This document shows, piece by piece, positions 56,224-64,000 of a stretch of DNA of 64,000 nt. Both the position numbers and the translations under genes were made by a program. Numbering within the stretch: the stretch's first letter is position 1; every line of letters begins with the position of its first letter. This stretch comes from Tetragonia tetragonoides (taxonomy: Eukaryota; Streptophyta; Magnoliopsida; Caryophyllales; Aizoaceae): positions 9,553,001 through 9,617,000 of the forward strand of contig CM076151.1 in NCBI GenBank assembly GCA_038025085.1. Direction: 5' to 3'. Under the pieces are notes generated by a model that worked only from the letters and a program-made list of their open reading frames with translations, ran no database searches and was not told where the DNA came from.

Positions 56224-58882
56224 ATGGCTACCACAGTCTCTGAAACACCCCAACAATCAACATGTTATGCTACAGAAACCAAGCTAAAAACCATAAAAGA
56301 GCTTACAGAATTATCACCTAATCTCACTTCAATTCCCACCAATTATGCTTACTTTGCTGATGATCCTACAGCATCATCAACTGTTGATTATTCAGAGTTT
56401 CATGATTATCATAATATTCCTGTTATTGACTTCTCTCTTTTAGCTTCAGGTTCTCCTGATCAACGGTCCAAAATTGTTGAAGACTTGGGCAAGGCATGCC
56501 AAGAATGGGGCTTTTTCATGGTACACACAAATATATACTCGATAGTCGAGAGATGTAATTTACAGCCTCACCTGAAATTTCAATTTGCACCCCAATCAAA
56601 ACCGACATATATGTACTTACAAAAAAAAAATAGTTTTATTGTTCTAATTTCTCGATTTTGATTGGGGGTTCAAATTGCGAGTAGATAGCACCCCTATATG
56701 TAAAATGTTATATAAGTGGGTACATGAGCAATCATCACTATAAAGTTATCATCTAATCATTATAAAATTACTTAATATTCAGAAATTAAGTACCTTTAGT
56801 TGAAATAATTATGTATTTAACTGTTTCTTGTTAATATGAAAAAGGTGGTGAATCATGAGGTGCCAGAGAGCTTGATTAAGCAGATGATGGACAAGTGTAA
56901 CGAGTTCTTCAATCTAACGGCTGAGGAGAAGCAAGAATTTGAAGGGAAGCATGTTTTGGACCCAATAAGATGTGGTACAAGCTTCAACACTTCTACAGAG
57001 AAAGTGAACTTTTGGAGGGATTACCTTAAGGTTATGGTGCACCCTCAGTTTCATTGTCCCACCAAACCTCATGATTTTAGGTACCCACTATATTTTGGCT
57101 AATTTTCTGAATCTTGTTTACCTGATGTCAGACTTTGTGTTCATTTCTCAGTTTTGAGTTTTGACCCTTTCTAATTGGATGAAATAAGTTACATTTGGAT
57201 GGGAAAGAATTTTTGCCTTGTTACTTGAGATGCTTTGAGTTGAAAGTTTTTGTGATATTTTAATCTGTGACCATACAATTGGAGTTCAGTTTCCATACAA
57301 AGAGTATATATCAACTGCACAATAATGACTTACTAACAAGGGTGGTGGTCTAGTGGTTCCAAGCTTACTCTCAAGTGGTTTGATAAGGCAAGGTTATGAG
57401 TTTGAATTCCCATTCCCCTCATGACTTGTGTCTGCTGGCTTCTAGGAACTATACTAGCCTCTTGTTGGTGCTACGTTGACGAGGCCAGTGTTTGCGCTGG
57501 TTGTTCAGCTAGTCTGATATGTTCGTTATTGAACACGAGAGTCCGAACATGATGTAGCAGGGGGTGCCTCGGTCGCCATTCACATGCACCCTCTTTTTAA
57601 CAAGCGCAAAAAAACTGCACAATAATAACTTATGCATGAGGCGTGATACCTGCGAGCAAACCGTGATACCACCTGGAATTCACTTCATGAACATATCATC
57701 CTAAACTTATATAGCTAGTTATTGTAGGTTGCATTACTATTTTGCTTTGAGGATTAATCTTTATATATGTTCGGTTTAGTTCAATTCAGTTTATTTCGGA
57801 TATTTCAGATGAAAAGAATGAACCCTAACATTCTTAATTGGTTTTGCTTCCCTATCTTATGATGAAGTGAGATTTCATCAGAGTACTGCAAAGAGATCAG
57901 GAGAGTGGCACGTGTTCTACTAAGAGGATTATCCACAAGCTTGGGCTTGGATGAAATGGAAATAGAGAGATCCATGAACCTCGAAATGGGCCAGCAAATG
58001 ATGGTTGCTAACTTATACCCGCCTTGCCCGCAACCCAACCTCGCAATTGGAATGCCACCCCATTCAGATCATGGGCTTTTGACCCTTGTGGCCCAGAACC
58101 AAGGTGGTGGGCTTCAAATCATGCATAATGGGAAATGGATCCTTGTCAATGGCTTGCCCAATTCTTTTTTTGTCAACACTGGAGACCACATTGAGGTAAT
58201 CTTTTAGCACTGCTTTGTAGAAGTTCATGCTATGTTGTTAAGTTCATAAAATCGAGTTGGGATCCTCTCCATTTGGTAAAAAAAATGGAGGCTTCCATTT
58301 ACTAAATGGAGGGTGAGATCTCTTTCTAACCAAATTTTAAATTAAAATAAATTCAAAGATGTAAAATGAGAGAAATAGATCTAACCCTCCATTTAGCAAA
58401 ATGGAGAGAAAGAAAATGGAGAGGATCCCAACTCCATAAAATCTCATATGAGGCGGCCTTAAGGTGAGAACTCTCATACAAGCATGATATCATGTCGACA
58501 TTATTTTCGTTTATAGAGGTAGCCTCATCTTGATGTGGCCTTATACAAGATTTATTGTTTGATTGAGTTGGCTCCAACGCACCATGTTACTGAACTGATG
58601 AATTTTTGTTTTTGTTATTAATACATCTAAAAGATATTGAGCAACGGGAAGTACAGAAGTGTTGTGCATCGAGCAGTTGTGAACAACAAAACCACAAGAA
58701 TCTCTATTGTGGTCGCAAATGGTCCATCACTGGACACTGTTGTAGGTCCTGCACCTCAGTTGATAACCGGTGAAAATCATGCTCCTGCAAATTACAAACC
58801 AATGATGTACAGAGAATACATGCAAGTTCAACAAAGCAAGCGGCTTGTTGGCAACTCTGGCTTGGATGTTGTTCGAGTTTAA
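56224..58882 (+). CDS. 2-oxoglutarate/Fe(II)-dependent dioxygenase, array copy D
   Basis: Four exons join in phase: 56224-56520, 56845-57080, 57868-58195, 58634-58882 (369 aa). Closest to copy A: KTIKELTELSPNLTSIPTNY, VIDFSLLASGSPDQRSKIVE, GKHVLDPIRCGTSFN. Cofactor residues are all present: PPHSDHGLLTLVAQNQGGGL, VVHRAVVNN and TRISIVVANGP. One odd change is at the exon 2 start: VVNHEVPESL has Glu where copies A and B, and nearly all plant 2-ODDs, have Gly (NHGVP). This is a single GGG-to-GAG change. It is in the N-terminal DIOX_N domain, not the iron site, but the position is strongly conserved. Intron 2 holds a SINE and intron 3 holds MITEs. Confidence 0.9.
57333..57612 (+). mobile_element. 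tRNA-derived SINE in intron 2 of copy D
   Basis: A 280-bp insert starts CTAACAAGGGTGGTGGTCTA. It has an A-box-like TGGTCTAGTGGTT, a B-box-like GAGTTTGAATTCC, and ends GCGCAAAAAA. Flanking duplications AACTGCACAATAATGACTTA (57313-57332) and AACTGCACAATAATAACTTA (57613-57632) differ at one base. Different family from the SINE at 49692. Confidence 0.88.
58254..58434. mobile_element. Mutator-type MITE, 181 bp, in intron 3 of copy D
   Basis: Perfect terminal inverted repeats start GAGTTGGGATCCTCTCCATT at both ends. A perfect 9-bp target duplication CATAAAATC lies at 58245-58253 and 58435-58443. The 9-bp size points to Mutator transposase mobilisation. No coding capacity. Its termini do not resemble the MULE at 22444-26521, so another MULE family must mobilise it. 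Confidence 0.9.
58440..58560. mobile_element. Small foldback MITE next to the Mutator MITE
   Basis: Left AAATCTCATATGAGGCGGCC pairs loosely with right GGCCTTATACAAGATTTA. A related copy with better-kept arms lies at 59085-59205. Ends are approximate. Confidence 0.6.
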
Positions 58883-59084
58883 TGGATCATTTGCATTTGC
58901 ATACCTGTCTTTAACTTCATTCTGCAATGGAAAAGATTGTATTTCACTATCAAATTCCATTTCAATAAAAGATTCTTGTAGCATGTACTATATATGTGTT
59001 TGATGTCTCCAACAGTAGGCTTCTTATCACTGTACGTAAGGGCTAAATCGGTCCACTTAAATCAAAAATCACAAATTCTCGCGT

Positions 59085-59205
59085 GTGAGGCGGTCTCAAG
59101 GTGAGATCTCTCATACAAGTATAATGTCATGCCGACGTTATGCTTGTACAGTTATATATAGAGATAACCTCACCTTGAGACCGCTTCATACAAGATTTAT
59201 TGTTT
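59085..59205. mobile_element. Foldback MITE, second copy
   Basis: TGTGAGGCGGTCTCAAGGTG on the left pairs with CACCTTGAGACCGCTTCATA on the right, with a spacer containing ATGTCATGCCGACGTTAT. The same spacer words occur at 58440-58560 and near 54225, showing a local family. Confidence 0.75.
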
Positions 59206-59239
59206 ATGTAATTATATATTAGGTTTATCACTCCAAATT

Positions 59240-59336
59240 TCGGAAACAGTCTCTCTTCTAGGCGACTAGTTAGGGGTAAGACTGCGTACATCTGGACCTC
59301 CCCAAACCCCGCCCTAGGCAGGATACTTATTGGGTT

Positions 59337-59378
<42 letters not shown>
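59240..59378 (+). mobile_element. SINE-like retroposon with (GTT)n tail, family copy 2
   Basis: Starts TCGGAAACAGTCTCTCTTCT, contains GGGGTAAGACTGCGTACATC and CGCCCTAGGCAGGA, and ends in about twelve GTT units. The 17-bp duplication GTTTATCACTCCAAATT lies at 59223-59239 and 59379-59395 with no mismatch. Same family as 5549-5673. Confidence 0.9.
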
Positions 59379-59384
<6 letters not shown>

Positions 59385-59938
59385 CACTCCAAATTGTTAA
59401 ATTTAATAGGAGTATTTCAGCAAAATTATCAAAATATATAGAAAAAAACCTTGAGCTCTAAGGTTTGGGTTACACGTGGGTGACATGATACATGACACAG
59501 TGGGCTGTGAGTCATGGATCGTGTCTGTGCCACCTATTAAAATGAGGTGGCACGATATGATACAACTGAAACAGTAGGTCAATAGCTCATAAAACCTCAG
59601 ACATAACATGTGACACGATATATTCTATGATCATCTTTAAATATTGTTTTATATAGTCTTAGAAGTTACATCATTTATGTAACATGGAGTTTGATAATAT
59701 TTCGGTTAAACAACTTTTTTGCAATCCCGTACCATGAGTTGGTCTCGAACAAAACTTCTTCATTTTTCCGATTGTCTCAGAATGTAAGAAAAATGTAAAA
59801 AAAAAAGCAAAAAAAAAAGTAAAATAAAGAAGATCAATTTTGTGGAATAACAATATGCTCGAGCTCAGCTAAGGACTAAGCTCGACTACTGAAGGCGGCT
59901 TGGAGTGTTCAACATCCAGAGCTGTAAAACTCTCCGCC

Positions 59939-62900
59939 ATGGCAGCTGCTCGTTCTCTCTCCTATTCTCTCTCTCAAATGCGAAGAAGAATCATCACCAC
60001 CATAACCACCAATACCAATACCAATACCACCACCAACAAATTGGGTTTCAAATCTCTCTCATCAGACGCTTTACAAATCGAAACCCAAGACAACGATTTA
60101 TTAACCCCAAATTCAAACGACGATTTGAAAACCCGGATCTTTGGTCTTATGCTCCCTAAACGAAGCGCCAATGATATTATTCAGAAATGGGTCAATGAGG
60201 GAAATTCCGTCACTCTCTCTGAACTTCGCAACATTTGTAGAGACCTCCGTAAATCTCATCGTTACAAGCACGCTCTTGAGGTACCCCCATCTTGCTCTTG
60301 ATTTTTTATTTTTAAATTTCTTAATTTTGGTGTTATTTTGGGATTATTATGATTTGGGGTTTTGTGAGAAAGGGATGTAATTCAAGTTATTGCAAAAAGG
60401 AACCAACTTTATGACCCCCTTTTATTCATATGGATTGTGAAAATTCCTAATTTTATTGGTTATGATAAAATTTCATGTTAATGCAAAATGGGTTAATGTG
60501 GGCAATCCAGTTACCACCCTTGGAGCTTGGGAAATGATAGTTCTGCTGTTTGTAGGTTGTATGGTCAAATGTCATTTTGGTTTTATGTTCTTGTGATTAT
60601 TATGATTTGGTGGTTGTGGGAAATGGAAGTACTATAAAGTATGAAGTAATTGCAAAAGGAACCGACTTTCATGGATCAATGAGCATCAATATTGGCAATT
60701 GGGTATCGAAACATTGGCAATTGGGTATCGAAACGTTTCGTGGATCCTTTCATGGTCATATTTTGTCCTGCCACTTGTTCTTACTTGAATAAGTTCTTAG
60801 GAAGAAAATCATTACTCCGATAATGAGAATTTGTAAGTGGCCGAATGATTAGGATAGCGGATACCAGTGATTAAGACTCAATGGTGGGTTAATTAGGTTT
60901 TGACATTATAGAAGTTGGACAAGTTGACCAATAACTTGTGACGATGAGTAATTGTTTTTAGAAGACTTGACTGATGACTTATGGTAATTGAATGTTCTTA
61001 CTGAGACTACTTGACCAAAGACCGATGACAGTTAAACTCCTCCCAAGAATGGATTTAATTGCACTTCACGGACAATTGGTGAAGTGATCAGGAGAGTTGG
61101 GAGAGTTTGATACTCAGTATCGACCTTGATCAATCCCGCGGGAGTGAGTTAGTGGTCGAGTTGTTTTTGCTAGCTCTCTTGATTAGATTTCCCCTGAATG
61201 ACAGAAGGCGGAAAACCCCCTTTCCATGCTATTCTGGATCTGATTTTGCCAGGAATAGGGGCTCCAATAGATCACTTTAAAAAAAACCTTATATCTTCTA
61301 GAAAAGATTATTTGGTTTGTACGTAGATGATCCTGCCCGTACTCTTATGGTGCCATAATTTTCATCTTACGATGTTTGGGGCATTGGGGCAAAGCTTGTG
61401 AAATGGAGAATGCCTCTGGTAGCCCTTTAGGCCTTTAGGAGGACTTGATTCATGAGTCATGACCTATGGGCTATGGCTACTGAAATCTCTTTTGGGAAGA
61501 CTTGACTTATGACCTATGGCAAATAATTTCTTTTGATAGGACTTGACTTAAGACCTATGTTTCTGTTTAGAAGACTTGATTTATGAGTTATGACCAATGA
61601 AACTCAAATTTCTTTTGGGAAGACTTGGTTAATGACTGATGGGCTGACGGCAACTTGAATTTCCTTGACTAGTACAGAAATTACCGTTCCACTGTGTAGT
61701 ATTCCATTTTGTGATCAGTTGGGACAAAGCATGGAAATCAAGATTGCCTTTTTGTAAGTCTAGTTTCATAATTAGGTACACATGCAAGTGAGAAAGGCCA
61801 GATTTGTAATTTGGCTTTCCTTTCAAGGCTTGGGTGCCCTTTAGAGAGGAGCATGTTGAGATTGGAATTTCAGTAATGCAAATCAAACTGCTTCTCATAG
61901 TTGTCATTGATTTGAGATCAATGTGGTCTGGTTTTGTGTGATCCGGAGTTTCTTCAGTTGGAGACTCAAGAAAAAAAATTGTTGCATGATGCTAAATGGT
62001 TCATAAAATGCAAAATCTACCAAGATTCAAATTATCTTCCTTGTTCAGAACCCGGAGCGTAAAACTTGAATAAAGTGTGCCTGTGCGGTAAACAGTGAAC
62101 AAATGATGCGAACACACACAGCACATACTTATGAGTGCTAAATGAGATCTCCTCGTGTTATGTGGTTAGCAATTGGGTCAAATTGTGATTGAAATAATAA
62201 TTTTACATCAGAGATACATGATGCGCAAAAAAATAATCAAAATTTCATATTATCATGCACCATGCTAATTGTAGAGTACAATGATAAATATGATTCCTCA
62301 CAATGCGCTCTAGGGTGCCACCTTCAAAATTTCTAACCTGTCATTGTGTCCTGCAATTGTATTGATCAAGTTGTGTGATTAGAATGTGATTAACATGCTA
62401 GCTATCTTGCTATAGGAATGCAAAGAGATATCTATATATTTTGGTCGTTTAGCATATCTTTGCCTATGCGATGGGAGTGGCCCCTTGACTGAACTATTAT
62501 CCTGGTTTCAATCATCCGCAACTCTTGTATAGGAATAAATCACTTATTTTTTTCCAGTGTTGCTTCACTTGGTGGTTCGAGTTTATCAGTCCATGAGATT
62601 GGTTCCCTGCTACATACCCTTGTGAGGATCACTCTCTGCCTAAATAGATTTAGAGAAAATTGTAGTTTACTTGATCTTGTCTTTGTATATCTTTGTAATG
62701 GCTCTATATCAGACAAATATACCAAGTTCCTTTGTAGAGTGCCTTGTTTAAAAGTTTATTGCGAGAATCTTGAGATAGTCAGAAAGGGAAAGTGTCCTCC
62801 CTATTTGTGTTTTTCTTTTTAATTGCTACAATGATTTGCATTTCTGTGGTGGAAGAACTTATGGTCTTGAACTCTTGACGTGTCCTTTGTTTCTGACTTT

Positions 62901-63930
62901 CAAATTTACTTTTATTATACAACGACTTCATGAAGCTGTTGTATATTCACTTGTTCAGGAATCAGGACTTAGTCGTGATAATTGAATCTATGGGGGGTGC
63001 ATTAAATGCTAATGGTTTGATGCCTTACAGATAACAGAGTGGATGGTTTCTCATGATGAATACAACTTGTCCGATTCTGACTATGCTGCCCGCATTGATC
63101 TGATGACAAAAGTTTTTGGGATTGATGCCGCTGAACGGTACTTTGAAGGTCTTCCACAAGTTGCAAAAACAAAAGAAACATACACTGCTCTTCTCCATTC
63201 TTACGCGGGTGCTAAATTGACTGACAAAGCTGAGGAACTCTTTCAGCGAATCAAGGATTCAGATTTATCCTTTAGTGTCATTACGTACAATGAGATGATG
63301 ACTTTATACATGGCTGTCGGTGAAGTGGAGAAGGTTTCTTCAATCATTGAAGAACTTAAACGTCAAAAGATTGCACCAGATCTTTTTACTTATAACCTTT
63401 GGATAAGTTCTTGTGCTGCAACTCTAGACATTGATGGGGTACGAAGCATTCTCGCAGAAATGAGCCAGGATCCTAGTTTTGATGAAGGTTGGTTAAGGTA
63501 CGGGAACCTTGCTAATATTTATATTACCATTGGCCAACTTACCCCTTCTGGGGCAAGCCCCCTTGTAGAAGCAGATAAGAGCATTACTCAGAGAGAATGG
63601 ATCACCTATGATTTCCTCATCATATTGCATGCTGGGTTAGGAAACAAGTATATGGTTGACCAAATATGGAAATCCTTGATGATGACCAAGCAGAAAATGA
63701 TTGGTTGCAATTATGTACCCATTATATCTTCATATTTGATGCTAGGGTATTTGAAAGAAGTGGAAGAAGTTATACATCAGTGGAAGAACTCGACAACCTC
63801 AGTTTTTGATAGCTCCCTCTGTGATACATTGGTATATGCTTTCGCAGAATCTGGATTTCCAGAAAGAGCTGAAGCTATGCGCGTGCTTTTAGACCAAAAG
63901 GCCTCTGTTTCCACCGATGAATCAAAGTAA
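59939..63930 (+). CDS. P-class pentatricopeptide repeat protein, organelle-targeted (At2g20710-like)
   Basis: Two exons join in phase: 59939-60280 and 63031-63930 (413 aa). The start ATG at 59939 gives MAAARSLSYSLSQMRRRIIT, a Ser/Arg-rich, acid-free targeting peptide, probably mitochondrial. A conserved pre-PPR segment follows (NDIIQKWVNEGNSVTLSELR, ICRDLRKSHRYKHALEITEW). Exon 2 has P-type repeats: TKETYTALLHSYAGAKLTDK, SVITYNEMMTLYMAVGEVEK, DLFTYNLWISSCAATLDIDG, and a last repeat SLCDTLVYAFAESGFPERAE. The length fits the small P-class group of At2g20710/At4g02820 relatives. These bind organellar RNA; target unknown. The 2.75-kb intron contains diverged tandem repeats. Confidence 0.9.
60281..63030. 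other. 2.75-kb intron of the P-class PPR gene with diverged tandem repeats
   Basis: The phrase GACTTGACTTATGACCTATG and variants (GACTTGATTTATGAGTTATG, GACTTGACTGATGACTTATG) recur six or more times between about 60955 and 61645, with units of roughly 55-75 bp. No mobile element or extra exon is needed for the protein. Confidence 0.6.
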
Positions 63931-64000
63931 TGAATGCACACTGCTTTGGTTGGTGGAAAGATTTGCTCGGCGACTCCATGCAGGCTCGAAATTGGGTTGA

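Larger units (their letters stand above)
58883..59938. other. Intergenic region between copy D and the PPR gene
   Basis: Contains the 3' UTR of copy D, the foldback MITE at 59085-59205 and the SINE-like element at 59240-59378. The PPR promoter and leader lie near 59700-59938. No additional gene. Confidence 0.6.

Overview
The window is nuclear DNA of a flowering plant, most likely a eudicot. Its genes have many short exons and AT-rich introns. They encode plant-specific families: a pectin galacturonosyltransferase, RLCK-VII kinases, an ATL RING-H2 protein, PPR proteins and 2-oxoglutarate dioxygenases. The intergenic space is filled with MITEs, SINEs, Helitrons, LINE pieces and a Mutator-like element. 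A Caryophyllales source is a guess from general impression only. All splice models were read by eye; each is supported by phase continuity and family alignment, not by transcripts.

Layout. 1-6861 (minus): the 5' end of a PLS-class PPR gene that runs off the left edge, then a nine-exon GAUT3/4-type galacturonosyltransferase whose large first intron holds a SINE and a foldback MITE. 8100-11105 and 15635-21346 (minus): two receptor-like cytoplasmic kinases of subfamily VII, one PIX13-like and one PBL21-like, separated by about 4.5 kb of MITE- and tandem-repeat-bearing DNA. 22444-26521: a complete Mutator-like transposon with a perfect 9-bp target duplication and two convergent genes, a transposase-OTU fusion (minus) and an unknown protein (plus). 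Each gene has its first exon beside a terminal repeat and a first intron holding an array of a 20-22 bp palindrome plus a (TTA)n tract. 26530-31170: a Tourist-like MITE, a LINE RNase H scrap and a decayed NLR fragment. 31630-34540: a proline-rich cell-wall/GPI-type gene followed by two decayed tandem copies. 35175-35768 (minus): ICMT. 37163-38634 (minus): a five-exon uncharacterised membrane protein. 39586-40500: a minisatellite split by a hAT-type MITE. 42555-44630: a Helitron containing a 5'-truncated LINE. 45000-45758: an ATL-type RING-H2 gene that looks frameshifted. 47047-58882: a tandem array of three four-exon 2-oxoglutarate dioxygenase genes plus one exon relic, with SINEs and MITEs in the introns. 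59939-63930: a two-exon P-class PPR gene.

Functional picture. There is no operon-like linkage. The genes are ordinary single plant genes, apart from two locally amplified families (dioxygenases and proline-rich proteins) that show copies at different stages of divergence and decay. The most unusual structure is the Mutator-like element at 22444-26521, with mirror-image gene starts and mirror-image palindrome arrays. The dioxygenase array is also notable because individual copies have lost or changed conserved active-site-region residues.
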